A stretch of 64,000 nucleotides of DNA from Gloeopeniophorella convolvens (GCA_022496205.1 WTXD01000056.1:62001-126000), one strand, 5' to 3'; shown: positions 11,184 to 23,385, numbered from the stretch's first letter. The notes: a model not told the origin generated them from the sequence alone. Numbers and translations: made by a program.

Positions 11184-13121
11184 ATGGCAGCCAGCCGTGA
11201 CAGCGGCCACACCTTTCTCTCCCGTCGCCGACTACGTTCATCTTCTCGTTCCCGTCCCTCTACCTCTTCTACCTCACCTCTTATGCCCTCCGGCAGAGCG
11301 GCGAAGCACAGTGAGAGGTCCAAGAGTGACATGATCTCGCCGCGGAGCAGCAACTACGAGCGGCTTGAAGGCGGACTAGGACCCAGCCGTTTAAGTATGC
11401 GCACCATCGCCTGGAGGAGGATTGTCTTTGGACTACTTGTTGTTTTTGGACTCGTGTGGGTCTTCTCGCCATCCGAGCAGACCGTCTGGAATGGTATCAC
11501 AAAGCCTGGTGAGCACATCACAATTGTCGGCTTCACCGACACGAGGAAGCAAGATGTTCTGACGGACTCGTCCCGTCCCTTGCAGCATGGGAAGGATCTA
11601 CAGAGACGGATATCGAGTATGACTCTGTGCCGCCACCAAACCCCATGGTTGAGCCTCACAAGCCCGAGATGGACGAGGCGCTGTCCTCCACCACGCGGCC
11701 GTCCGCCCCCAAGCCGACGTCCTTCGAGTCTGATCCAGACCCGAGCAAGACGGTCCACTGCACCACCCCCCACAACCCCTCGTCCCCAATCGTGCAGTAC
11801 GCGCTCATGATCGACGCAGGCTCGACTGGCTCCCGCATCCACGTCTACAAATTCAACAACTGCGGCCCGTCGCCCGCGTACGAGTACGAGACGTTCGTGC
11901 AGAAGGGCCCGGGCCTGTCTGCCTTTTCTGGGCATCCAGAGGACGCTGCGCAGAGCCTTGACTCACTGCTCGATGTGGCTGTGCGCACGGTGCCCGAGGC
12001 ACTGCGCCGCTGCTCACCCGTAGCCGTCAAGGCGACGGCTGGGCTGCGCCTCCTCGGCGCAGAGCAAGCCGCCGAGATCCTCGAAGCGGTGCGCCGCCGC
12101 CTGGACACGGTGTACTCGTTCCCGCTCGTGCCGCAGGACCCGGTCGTGATCATGGACGGGCGCGACGAGGGCGTGTTCGCCTGGATCACGGCAAACTACC
12201 TCATGGACACAATCCGCGCGGACTCGCCGCGCGGCGCCGTGCCGTACGCCGTGCTCGATCTCGGCGGCGCGTCGACGCAGATCGTGTTCGAGCCCGTGTT
12301 CGACTCGGCGCGTCCGGACGCTGCGCTGCAGGAGGGCGAGCACAAGTACGAGCTCAAGTTCGGCGGGAAGCAGCACGTGCTGTACCAGCACTCGTACCTC
12401 GGCTACGGGCTCATGCGCGCACGCAAGAGCGTGCACCGGCTCGTGGACTTCATGGCGTCCATCCGGACGACTGCGCCTGGCGCGGAGATTGCCAACCCGT
12501 GTTTGGCACGTGGCACGCGCAGGGTGGTCGAGGTGCAGGCGGAGGGCTCCACAATGGCCAAGAATGTCACCATGGCTGGCGAAGACATCGGAGGCTTTGA
12601 AGCATGCAACCGCGTTATGCAGCTCGTAATGGCGAAAGATGCGTGAGTTGTCGAGTTCCGCCCGTCCAACACGACGCTGATCTGATTCTGTCCCAAGTAT
12701 CTGTGAAGTCAAGCCCTGTTCGTTTGACGGCGTTTATCAGCCCTCGCTAATGGAGACATTTCCGAACGGCAAGATCCTGCTGCTGTCCTACTTCTACGAC
12801 CGCATCAACCCCCTCCTCCCGTCATCTAACCCTCCGCCACTGACAATTGCATCTCTCTCGAGTCTTGCGACCGACGTCTGCCTCGGACGGCCATCGTGGG
12901 AGAAGCGCTGGGGAGACAACAAGAAGGCCATGGAGGAGCTCGAGGACCGCCCCGAGTACTGCTTGGACCTCACGTTCATGCACGCACTGTTACGGCTGGG
13001 CTACGAATTTGACGATGCACGAAGCGTCGAGATTGGGAAGCAGATCAATGGCACAGAGCTCGGCTGGGCCCTGGGCGCGGGTATTGCGATGGTTGGGGCT
13101 GAGCTGACGTGCCGCGTGTAG
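11184..13121 (+). CDS. GDA1: Golgi guanosine diphosphatase (GDA1/CD39 family)
   Basis: Type II Golgi membrane enzyme that hydrolyses GDP, produced by mannosyltransferases, to GMP; this drives GDP-mannose/GMP antiport. Exons 11184-11508, 11586-12642 and 12698-13121 join in frame. A Ser/Arg-rich cytosolic tail is followed by one membrane anchor (RRIVFGLLVVFGLVWVF). The apyrase-conserved regions follow: IDAGSTGSR (ACR1), VKATAGLRL (ACR2), DGRDEGVFAWITANYL (ACR3) and LDLGGASTQIVF (ACR4). Cysteine-bearing C-terminal segments (ICEVKPCSFDGVYQPSL) match the family. The start was chosen as the first ATG in frame, which gives the expected short cytosolic tail. Nothing suggests inactivation. Confidence 0.93.
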
Positions 13122-13570
13122 ATTTAGTGCATGTTACCTAGTAGGTGGTTGTGTAGCCTACTCTGGGCGGGCACTCCGGATAGATGCCGTAGGGCGCATA
13201 GTATACCTAGTCTCCGTGACAAGTTGGCCGAGTAAGTACTTATAACGCAAAATAACCCGAGTGCTAGGCCTATCTGGGCTTGTATGAACCCGGGTGTGCC
13301 TGGCAGCGGGCTCAGGCCTGTTGATCACTTGACACAAGACTGCACAGCCGCGCCGCTTTCCGGTTGACCGAGCAATCCACCAAGTCTACTGCTGTGTTCG
13401 AGGCTTCAATTTCCCCCCAACACAACATTGGCACAGCGCGCTGCCACTCCGCAGTCAGTTTCACCAGGTTCCATCCGGGCCCAATAATAGGTGGCACGGA
13501 CGCCACCTGACATACTTATATAGCATTGTTCGACAGCTTGCCTACACCCCTCTTAGACTTATTCGCCGTG
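13122..13570. other. Intergenic region with TATA element
   Basis: 449 bp lie between GDA1 and the SPRY gene. A TATATAG element at 13517-13523 lies about 50 bp before the SPRY start codon and is its likely core promoter. Nothing else was recognised. Confidence 0.5.
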
Positions 13571-14576
13571 ATGCGATCCTGGCTATCCCACCAAACACGA
13601 CCGCGCGACCAACAGCGCTATCAGCCTCCCCCTGGCCCCCCTCCGGATCATGCCCCTCCCCCTGCCTGGGAACCCGCCCCGGAGGTGTCACACACTTTAG
13701 GGCAGTACAACGAGGCTACAGACGATGATTACGAACGAGCCGAGGAATATTGTAACTCGCATCCCCCCGCGCCACCCAAGCTCCTCCCTTCCAACGTGAT
13801 CGAGCGCATCAGGGAGCTCGGGTGTGCTGCGTGGGGATTGGAGCACCCCGCCACTCCCCGGTTCATTGGGCAGATTGAAGGAGGAATGCAGAACAAATCA
13901 AGTCGGAACGGCGGTTCCTGGCGGGTCCGCAGCTTGAAGGGCTGCAAGGACGTCTGCCTCATGAGCGATCTGCCGTTCATGGCCGGCCTTTATGACATAC
14001 ATGGCAAACGCGGCGTTTACTACGAGATCCAGGTCCATGGGATGGACGGCGTCATCGCTATTGGTGTGTACATGCCTTTATCCCAAGAATCATCAGACGC
14101 CGACAATGCTTCTTTCTGCTACCGCAGGGATGGCGTGCAGGCCATATCCGAGCTGGCGTATGCCCGGATGGAACCGCCTCAGCGCCGCCCTGCACCTGGA
14201 TGACCTGCGCAAGTTCTTCGAGGATCCCGACGGCGGACGGGACTACGCCGCGGGGCTCGCAGGCATCTCACCTGGCGATACCGTCGGCTGCGGATACGAG
14301 TTTGCCAATGGAGCACTCTTCTTTACGCACAATGGCCGTCGGTTGCCGAACGCGTTTACGGGGATTTACATGCCACGTGTCGCGCACGACGTGTACGCAG
14401 CCATTGGCCTGGACGGCGCGAACGTGGTGGACGTAAACTTTGGTGCGAACCTGTTCGAGTGGAAGGAGGGGAATGACTGGGCCTGGCGTCTCGACGGCCA
14501 CGTTGGCCGCATGAGTGGAAGCGGGCCCGGCCAGGACGAGCGGTTGCCGTCGTACTCTGAGGCGAGGTTTAGCTGA
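13571..14576 (+). CDS. SPRY-domain protein (Ssh4/RanBPM-like B30.2 fold)
   Basis: Two exons, 13571-14063 and 14128-14576, join in frame (IAIG|MACRPYPSW) to encode 313 residues. A Pro-rich N-terminus (YQPPPGPPP) precedes a SPRY protein-interaction domain. Its hallmarks are GVYYEIQVHGMDGVIAIG, RPYPSWRMPGWNRLSAALH, GDTVGCGYEFANGALFFTHN and the closing LDGANVVDVNFG. Related fungal SPRY proteins include Ssh4/Ear1 (adaptors of the Rsp5 ubiquitin ligase), but no transmembrane anchor is seen and the C-terminus (QDERLPSYSEARFS) has only a PxY-like LPSY motif. The function is therefore only inferred as a binding adaptor. Confidence 0.8.
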
Positions 14577-16712
14577 TTGTAATGTTGAGGTCAGCAGCAT
14601 ATGCCCTCCTCCGACTTATCTGGCGAGCAGTTTCCGGGATACCACCAACTTATTGTCGGGTACTTATGTATCACTTGCAAGCAATAATCTCAACCTATTG
14701 CAGCTTATATGCGCTGCCGAGCAAGCTACCTGGGTTTTGTTAGAAGGAGCTATGGAGCAGGGTCTGATTAATTGCCGTCGACACCATGCAAGTGACATAG
14801 AAATCCGTACGCCATTGCAAGGAGCCGTTTTTCGTGAACAGCTATGCTTGCGCAGCTATCGCTCTGTTAACACGGACCAACAGGCACCGCCAATGGGAAT
14901 ATCCCGGTACGTCAGTTCCGGGGAAGTCCCGTACCTGCAAACATAATTCCACTGGTGACTGACATGCCGTCGGCTTCACCGCATCTTGACAGTGGGCATG
15001 CAGGGACCGTATGGCAAGTCTTGTTTGTTTCCTTGACGTTTCCGGCCCCAATCGACCGCCCCTTGGAGGTGTCAATGACATGCCATGATATACGTTCCGG
15101 AAAGCTGACTCTATGTGTAGAAGTCGCAAGGGTGCTGTGACTTAGTCGAGCTGTCGGGATGGATGCGAAGCCTGCTGTTGACTGATGACACGTACATCGG
15201 CATGGGGATATTACTGCGCATGCAACGACCGCGTTCCGAACTTTTTTGTACAATACCATTGGCAGAGCTGATGTCCGGAGTTATCGTCCTGCAGACCGCG
15301 TCAGCTGCACTTGCAATTTGTTGCGTTTTGAATCTTGTTTTCATTCCACAAGCTGGCGCTGGCCTGAGCCTGGTCCTGCGCGACAGTGCGCGTCCCGTCG
15401 GGCCGAAATTCCGGCCCCAGAAAATACCCGGAACATGCGCAAGAGAGTTTGCGACGCTCACAAAGTTGCTCGGAGACACCATCTCAACGATTGATCCCCC
15501 CTCGTCGGGTCGTCGCGTCCCATGGCAAGCTGAACGCGTGTTGCAGCGCAAGAGCTTTCACTGCTAATCAGAACGCTTAGTGGAGCGATCGACACAACAG
15601 CGCGATGGACTCACTGGCAGTCGTTCAATCGAGCCCTGCGCGCGATGCCAACTTCTAGTTGTACAGTTCCGACTTTTGCGCTCGATCTCGCCGTTTCCAT
15701 CTAGGATAGCTTCCAGCATTTAAAATCCTCTGCGATCCTCCGTATGATAGGGACCTTAGTACTTAGTTTCAGCTACTGTACGCCACGCCGCATTCGGTCA
15801 CGGATTTTTCTTGATGACAGTAGGGCGTCAAACTACTCAACGAGCAGAACTGGCGCTCCAATGGCTGTATCAGGCTGTAGCGCGCTTGGGTGAAGGGGAT
15901 ACGTGGGTAAAGGTGCCGTTACACATTAACGCGCGAGTAAAACCGTTGCACAGAACCCCAATCTGTACTGCCATGTCTCTACCTCGATAGAAGTGAGGTT
16001 CCAAGTCGGCTCGTTTCACCAGAAAGAACGTTACTCTACGAGAACTATGCCAATCTGCATCAGAGTGTCGTACACGCTACGTGGGACGGATCGTAGTTTT
16101 AAATTTTCGACGACTTCGCTCAACGATCACCATCTTGAATACGACTTCTTTACCAACATCAGTATAGCGTCGTTCCTGAACTCGGCCGACTACTGGAAAG
16201 CCTGAAGCTTCCCCATCCGTAACATGTATGTGTACGGCGCCTGTTTTGAGAACGCTGCCGTCAGGGATGCTCATGGGCTTCCCTAGGCTTCTCCAGCGGG
16301 CTTCCTGACCCAAGACCGTTCATTGGATCAACATTGACTCGAATTTTCTGATGCGTCATCAAGTTCTATATTCACAGGTGAAGATCGGTGCGACTTTGCC
16401 ATTAAGATGCCGGGCTATATAATTGGGGACAACCTAAGCATTCCTGTTTTGGCTTTCGTTGCCAGCGCTCCACGGGTGCCAGGAAGAGACGCGATCGTGG
16501 TGAGCGCAACATCTCTATTCTCGATTGGAGGGGCGCGGGATGGGGCGGAGCAGTCACCTCCAGCATAATCGGACGACGCGTATAGGTTCTCGATAAACCT
16601 TATTTCCGATGGCCGGCATATACATATGGCCCTGACAGCTATACCCCCTCCCCCTCCCCTTTAACTCCAACTGCACTGTGCCTGCTGAAGCGCTGGCTCT
16701 CGAGCATACATC
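14577..16712. other. Gene-poor intergenic region
   Basis: About 2.1 kb contain several 60-150 codon open frames on both strands (for example around 15111-15567), but none has a recognisable domain or a coherent exon series. I see no terminal repeats or transposon proteins. The last 150 bp should hold the promoter of the first MDR gene. Confidence 0.4.
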
Positions 16713-17998
16713 ATGACACCCCCTCTCAAACACAAAACGGTCATTATTGGAGACGGCGCAGCGATCTTGGCGCAGGTCGACGTCCCAAGACCCGGCCCAG
16801 GCGAGGTCCTCATCAAAGTTATCGCTGCGGCAGCGAACCCGTTTGACTGTTTGTCTCTTCACATCCTCCTCTTTCACCCCTGAAGGTCTAACATTCCGAA
16901 TAGGGCAAACTGTTTCTGTGGCAGCGAGGACCGGTCTTATCGGGAATGCACTTGGGCTTGAATTTGCCGGCGTCATTGAGGTCATTGGTGCGGGTGTGCC
17001 CGCGGGGCTCTGGCGCATCGGCGAGAGTGTTTGCGGGTTTGTCCACGCGGGTGAGCTCGTACACCACCAACGCCTGGAAGCATGCCATACTAACCGTGTT
17101 TCAGGTCAGTCATCAGCGGGGGCATTCTCTGAGTACGTCGTGGCAAACGCAAGCTTGGGAATAATCCGTATCCCCACTGGATGGTCATTCGAAGATGCCG
17201 CCCAGCTTGGGGTATCAGGCTTCTCAGCGCTTCTTTGCTTGCATGATCTCCACAGCATGCACCCCATTCCTGCCGCATCGCCATCTACAGGTCTCCAACC
17301 TTTGTTTGTGCACGGCGCATCTTCTGCGATAGGGTTATACGCGATCCAATTCGCCAAACTTGCTGGGAGACGGGTCGTCGCTACCGCATCTCGGAGGGAC
17401 TTCGAGCTTGTCAGGTCGTTTGGCGCAGACGCAGTATTTGACTGCCAGGACCCTCAAGTCGTGCCAAAAGTTAGGGCAGCGGCTGGTTGCCCGATCTGGC
17501 ACGCAATCGACACGATATCAGATTTCAGCTCGACAGAAGTCGTCTCCAACGCTCTCACCGGTGAGGGAGGGGCCATCGCTGCGACAGCACAGTACAGGCA
17601 TCTGAAGAGGGGCCTCAAACTCAGAGCATCGCCCGTTTACTCACTCCTAGGGAAGGTGAGTGTCCCGTGATTTTCTCTCAAACTTGATGACTCACGTTCC
17701 ATAGGACTTCAACTTCCCGATGCACTATACCCTTACCGCTGAAGACAGGGAGCGTGGGCCTCGCTTTGGAAAACTGCTTTCCGACATTCTGGCGACCGGA
17801 AAGGTCAGGCCTATTCCATTACTCATTCTCTCGCACGGCCTGGCAAGTGTCAACGATGGCACCTCGCTCGTGAAGCTGGGGAATGAGCTTGTATGATTCC
17901 ATTCTAGGTCCTGGTGATCCGGGTGGTTCCTCACTACCTTCTCCATCCAGGTCAGTGGCAAGATCGTCACGTATCGTATTTCAGATACGCCAGCATAA
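16713..17998 (+). CDS. MDR family enoyl-reductase/zinc-less alcohol dehydrogenase, copy 1
   Basis: NAD(P)H-dependent medium-chain reductase resembling fungal ToxD/trans-enoyl reductases. Five exons (16713-16848, 16904-17050, 17105-17655, 17705-17890, 17951-17998) encode 355 residues. The GroES-like half carries PRPGPGEVLIKV, AAANPFDW, LGLEFAGVI and GESVCGFVHAG. The Rossmann half has LFVHGASSAIGLYAIQFAKL (the SSAIG-type nucleotide loop), VVATASRRDFELVRSFGAD and AIDTIS. The cysteines and histidines of zinc ADHs are absent, consistent with the enoyl-reductase branch. Exon lengths match those of copy 2 at 20.7 kb, so the two arose by tandem duplication. The substrate is unknown; a specialised-metabolism role is inferred. 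Confidence 0.85.
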
Positions 17999-19299
17999 CG
18001 TTCGGTGAGAAATCTATCGGCTCTCAACATGGTGTGTAGGCTGTCGTACTGAGAAGGCAGTGGGCACCGATACTGTACGCGAGCTCCGGTGTGGGGCTTC
18101 GTATATTTTCGCGCCGGGTGCGACCCTGCAGTAGAAGACAGGGTCCTCGGCCCCCGGGAGGGGTGCAGCGGATAATGTTGCTTGTGCTTGCGGGTGGAGA
18201 TGCTCCCTGAGGCGGAGGCGATGGATGGGATGATGGAGGCCTGGTTCAGGCTAGGGTAGTAGTTGTCAACAGATCGAGTCTCGACTTACTGTTTACCAAT
18301 CGTACGAGATACCCCGACTAATCTCGCTCAGGGACGCTCAGAAATGATATGCGAACATACTCCATTTTATCCACAACGCCCGCCGCGGATATCGTGCCTA
18401 TCATTATTGAAGTCGCTGTTGAGCCTCAGGAGCTGTGTCTGGGTTGCGGAAGGACAGGGTAAATGTAAGACGATATGTCCAGAGCTCTGTATGATATTCG
18501 GGGTGCACCAAAGTAGCACTCTCGGACAGAACTGGGCATGCAGGCCCATAAATGCACACCTCTTCTGAGGACCACTGATGATGCGGACGCTTGGCATCTT
18601 TGAGGCGAGGTTTCGGACACGTTTTCGACTGCAGCGGGTACCTGCAACAGCTGCCTTGCATGCGCCTGAATAGGTATCAGGCTTGGAACCAGCCGCGGGG
18701 TCATTGAACCCTGTGATCGCGCGCGGCGATCAGGCGAGATTGCGTCGGGGATCACGGAGTCGGAAGTTCTGAAAACTCCAGTTTTATTCTGAGTTATCAG
18801 ACCCTGTATAAATCCAAGGTAAGCGGTGCATGCACTGTCAGCCTCACAGGTATAGTTACCAACGGCATCAATCCGTACGAACGATTGAATGTCTATCATA
18901 AGGCGTCGGGAGTGGAAATTATCTGGTACTTTTTGAGGTCGTCAACGGCTCTTGGCGAACCAGTGACGGGGCTGGCCATGGATCTGGGGGCTTTGACTCG
19001 AGCCTACAGTCGAGTGAAAATATCAATTCAGTCATGCAGGGGCACACACCCCGCCGTCTTACAATAGATGATCGATGATCGACGAAGTTCGAAGACCCCA
19101 GGCCGCACTGCCTTATTTCCCGGAGGCTTTTTTGTGGAGGTTCAGCGACAAAGGTTATCCGACCAAACATGGACTCAGTGCTATAATACAACCCAAGTCT
19201 CGGCACATCCATCTTGGTCAGGGAACCAACAAAACAGTTGGTACGTAGTACGTACTAGCCGACACCGTCATGCGGAAATGCGGTGCATGTTAAGCAATA

Positions 19300-20162
19300 G
19301 ATGGGTCAGTGTACACTGTGAGAGAGGTGAGGACGATGTGGGGATGGCCCCGGGGGGGGGGGGGGGGACGGACGCGAGAGCGAAGAGAGGAGGCCAGGCG
19401 CGCAGATTCCGGCAACAACGCTGACAACGAAGACGAAGGAACCAAGAACAACAACAGAAATATAACGCCCCTTGCGCCGTCGGTGGCGCACGGCTCACCA
19501 TACATCGACAACGCGCAGGTTAAGTTCACCTGCCCACTTCCCACTAACGACGATGCGCAGGCGGAGATACGCGACGCCAGCCCCGTCGACGCGGGTGACC
19601 CTGGGGCATACCGTCAGTTGATTAACTTGCACTTACACTTACACTTCAGCTAGGCTCCTTATGACGATCGCGGCAGACAGCCACTCCAGATGCCTCACAG
19701 ACAGCATAATGGGTATTCGCCTATCTGCGTGCATCCAGCTGTCTGCCAGATGCCCGCGAAGATTGAGGACTTCATTGAAACGGAGTTACCCGAGCATCGC
19801 CCAAACGAGTAGGTGTTGTTCGCACGGCCCTGGCTCGCTTGAAGACTCGGACACGATGCGCCAGCCCCAGAACCACCACTCAAGCGCTCGTTGCCAACAA
19901 CCTAGTGGAGGACTATGCAGGGAATCATGAACATTACTGGCCCTGCTATTGAAGTTCTCGGGTTGCTGCCACTCATCGCGTTGCGGCACGGCCTATGTCC
20001 GATATTTGGTACCCAGATGACGTGCCGGCTTTTCCCCCGCTCTCCATCCTCACGCGGCCTCCGAGTCTTCCTTCCTGCCGAGTATCGCGTTCTGGCACCG
20101 TTGCAGACCCCCCTCCTTCCCTGCGTCTGGGATCGTCCACCAGATCAACAATATCAACATGA
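19300..20162 (+). other. Coding-like fragments, possible unrecognised or decayed gene
   Basis: Several plus-strand stretches read like exons: one around 19435-19615 (with AHGSPYIDNAQVKF), one at about 19653-19811 (PYDDRGRQPLQMPHRQ, ending in a stop) and one at about 19996-20162 (SDIWYPDDVPAFPPLS, ending in TGA). Two of them end in stops without obvious donors, so this may be a decayed gene or an unresolved exon chain. No family was recognised. Confidence 0.22.
19352..19367 (+). repeat. Homopolymer G tract (16 G)
   Basis: An uninterrupted run of 16 G follows CCCC, in the spacer between the two MDR genes. It is prone to length error in sequencing and could form a G-quadruplex. Confidence 0.95.
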
Positions 20163-20678
20163 TGATTGCTCTTCCCCCCTCACCTTAGCCTGGTGCAGCC
20201 GATGGGTGGCCGCGAGTCTCTGCTGTCTCCCGTGACCGCCATAAGGTCGGCAACAGAGACTGGCTGAAACAACGTCTTCCGACATCTTGTCAGCAAAGTA
20301 CTTACCACAACCCTTTGCAGAGGACCTTAGTCACGGCGCACGGTCGTGGCATCATGCTTGTTTATCACTTTGACAACCTCGGTCCTGCTCCCCCCCTCCG
20401 GGCCTCGGCCTGCTAGAGGCTGATGTATACCGCTGATTCACGCCATTTCTCAGCTACGCACGACGCCATGGGCTTTTCTGACGCGTTCCCCACTCCGGCA
20501 ACTGCCTACGGGTGACCTTCTTAAGATTCCCTGATGTCAATTGCCGTCGCTCGCCGGTATATAGCACGCCGCAATAGTCAGCCTCCGAAGTCATGCCGCA
20601 GAACAACTTGTATGAGTCTCGAAAATTGGAAGGGCATAAAAACATCGAATCGTAAGCTCTTTTGTAACACCATCAAGC

Positions 20679-21969
20679 ATGGCACCCCTGAAGCAGAAAG
20701 CTGTCATCATTGGGAGCGATCTCAGTCCTGCAGTTAGGGAAGTGGACGTCCCAAGGGCAGGCCCGGGGGAGATCCTCATCAAAGTTGTCACGGCTGCAGC
20801 CAACCCCATGGACTGTGAGGGTGTTTATTCCAGGCATTTTATCTCTCAGAACTGATGTGGATGTCTGCAGGGAAGGCAATCGTCAGAGCCTCACACGCCG
20901 GTCTCGTTGGTGCTGTCATGGGAGTCGACTTCGCAGGAGTCGTGGAGGAACTGGGCCCTGGTGTATCTCCGGATCTGAGATATGTCGGAGAGCGTGTTTG
21001 TGGGTTCGTCCATGGAGGTGAAGTACTGTTGATCCTCCGAGCCTTGAGTATTCTGACCGGATCAAAGACGTCTCTAACAACGGCGCCTTTTCTCAATATC
21101 TGGTGGCCAGCGCGGAGTACGGCATAATACCAATACCGTCCGGATGGTCATTCGAGGACGCCGCTCAGATTGGAGCAGCCGGTTACACCACCATTCAATG
21201 TCTCTACGAGTCGCACCAGCTTCCCACCCCTCTCGTCCCGATCAAACAACCTACTGATCTTCTCGTCTACGGCGGGTCCACCGCAATGGGTATCTGGATC
21301 ATACAATTCGCCAAGCTTGCCGGCCTCAGGGTCATTGCAACAGCTTCCGGACGCAACTTCGAGTTGCTCAGGTCTCTGGGGGCCGACGATGTCTTTGACT
21401 ACCGTGACCCGGACGTGTCGGTGAAGATCAAAGCGTTGACAAACGGAAACTTGAGCCTCGCCGTGGACACCATATCTGAGGGTAACTCTTCCAAGTTGGT
21501 CTCTGATGCGCTCAGCGACGACGGAGGTTTTGTGGCGGCGCTTCTACCTTGCGTCAGCCCAAGAGAAAATGTGATCTATAGTTACTCACTGATTTTTACC
21601 ATGCTGGGAAAGGTTTGATCTTCCTCCTAATTGTCATCTCAGTTTTTGTCTCACTATTGTCCCTAGAGCTTCAAGTTCCCGACACCGCACGAGACGTCGG
21701 ATCGCGATCGCGATAGAGCACTTGCGCTGCGGTACAGCAAATTACTCTCCCAGGTGCTCCTTCTGGGTAGGATCAAACCCATCCCCTCCCTCGTCCTCCC
21801 ACGGGGTCTTGCAAGTGTTGAGGAGGGGCTGTCCATGTTGAAAGACGGAAAGGTATTACCTCTTCACCCTCGGTGTTTGCCATCCCCGAGCGATATACTG
21901 ATCAATCTGATTATTACTAAGATCAGCGCACAGAAGGTCGTTATTAGGATTGCAGATACACCAGAGTGA
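20679..21969 (+). CDS. MDR family enoyl-reductase-like protein, copy 2
   Basis: Tandem paralog of the gene at 16.7 kb. Exons 20679-20814, 20871-21017, 21068-21612, 21667-21852 and 21922-21969 give 353 residues. Four of the five exon lengths (136, 147, 186, 48) equal those of copy 1. Motifs: PRAGPGEILIKV, GVDFAGVVEELG, GERVCGFVHG, LLVYGGSTAMGIWIIQFAKL (nucleotide loop), VIATASGRNFELLRSLGAD and LAVDTIS, ending IADTPE versus ISDTPA in copy 1. The reading frame is intact. The cofactor loop differs (GGSTAMG versus GASSAIG), so the copies have probably diverged in substrate. The function is inferred only at family level. Confidence 0.85.
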
Positions 21970-22153
21970 GAGGTCTGGACACGATCGAGTCACATCATCG
22001 TATGTATATGTAAACGCAACCTGTTCTGCGCCGGGTATGGTCAAGCGTGTGAAGCTTGTGTAATGACATGTATAAGAAGGTCCTTGAACAAGATATGACT
22101 CGACTCAGACCAACACCGTATTCGACCGTATTTGCAGCCAAGTCATCGTCTTC

Positions 22154-23385
22154 ATGGCTACCAATACCAACCCACAGACAGCAGATCTCAACAAGGATAT
22201 ATACTGGCACGGTGTGGTGGGTATTCTCAAAAGACCTATCGTGCCTAGTTGTTTAAGAATGTGGATGCCTCATAGAACGACCAGGCCGAAGTCGAAAGGT
22301 ATTCCAGAATATACACTTCTGCGCTGTGTAAGGGTCTAACCATCTCACAATCATAGACTGGATGCTATGCATAATGGCATCAAGACCTATCTAGATGGCA
22401 AGTTTTTCCTTGCTCCGCTGGATAAGCCTCAAACTATCCTCGATGTTGGGTGCGATGTTCCTACGTCTGAGTCTAGGCGGCACGATATACTCACCACCAA
22501 AATATCAGAACTGGCTCTGGTATATGGTGTGTTCCTCGTACCGAGAGTCACCTACAGGGACACTCACGAAGTCCGTATCGCGCAGGGCGATCGAGGCCGC
22601 AGAGAAGTTCCCCGAAGCGAGCGTCATCGGCGTCGATATCAGCCCCATGCCTCCCCGGTCTGTCCACAGTTTTTGCAAAGACCTGTCTTCTCACATCCGG
22701 TGACATTCGAAGCCCGACCCCTTCCAATTTTGAATTCCGCCAGCTCAACATTCTTGAGGCGTCACCATGGGAGGCTGGCACCTTTGACGTTGTCCACGTC
22801 CGCTTCCTCTTCATCCATGTGCGGCATTTCGTCACGAGGTTGACCGAGATCTGAGACGCATCGAATCCAGCTTCCAAAGCCGCAGCAAATCGTTCCGCAG
22901 ATCGTACAGCTTGTCAAACCCGGGGGCTGGCTTCTCCTTGAGGAAGTATCGCTGTTAGATAGCTTTGAGGGAGATGCACAAGGCGTTCGGACGGCCTTCG
23001 AGTCCTTGCGCAAGTACTGGGAGTCTAATAATCAGACACCTGCGACGGGCACGCAACTGGAGTCGTGGTTGAACCAGACTGGCGCGTTTAGCGAGGTCAA
23101 CGTTCATGAGGCAGTCGCGCCAATTGGCGCTGTAACTGCGGGTGCGTAGCCTGACCTGGGATAGGTAAGAGGGGCTCACCAGGCATTGTAGACCCCAAGC
23201 GCAACATTTTGGGAAAAATATTCAAGGACTCGTTCCGTCGTGGGTTTAATGGGAAGACGAACCCGGGAGTGGTAACGCATGGTTTCACTCCGGAGATAAA
23301 GGAGCAGTGCCTGAAAGAGTATGATACTGTGGAGTGGCGCAAGGACATGCCACTGCACATTGTCTGGGCGCGGAAGTCCGTCTAA
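22154..23385 (+). CDS. LaeA/UMTA-like SAM-dependent methyltransferase
   Basis: Class I methyltransferase of 284 residues. Proposed exons are 22154-22211, 22285-22327, 22357-22449, 22509-22526, 22586-22657, 22713-22818, 22871-23141 and 23192-23385. SAM-binding motif I is rebuilt across three exons as ILDVGTGSGIWAIEAAEKFP, followed by VIGVDISPMPP and, after a further intron, FDVVHVRFLFIH and IVQLVKPGGWLLLEE. The 18-nt exon and 72-nt exon are identical in length to those of the three methyltransferases at 42-48 kb, so all four are one family. The N-terminus (DIYWHG) is less certain. The substrate is unknown. The position next to the MDR pair suggests a shared pathway. Confidence 0.8.

Larger units (their letters stand above)
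17999..20678. other. Spacer between MDR paralogs
   Basis: This 2.7 kb separates two tandem MDR genes. It holds a G16 tract and some coding-like fragments (listed separately), but no complete gene that I can support. A TATATAG at 20558-20564 lies about 115 bp before the copy 2 start. Confidence 0.4.

Noticed and set aside
12014..12712. Long minus-strand open frame (232 codons)
   Set aside because: It is antisense to the GDA1 catalytic exon; composition is a mirror of GC-rich codons, without domain features.
22658..22712. Suspected decay of the 22 kb methyltransferase (frame switch after PMPPR)
   Set aside because: An intron 22658-22712 restores a continuous frame into NFEFRQLNILEASPW; the total coding length is a multiple of three.
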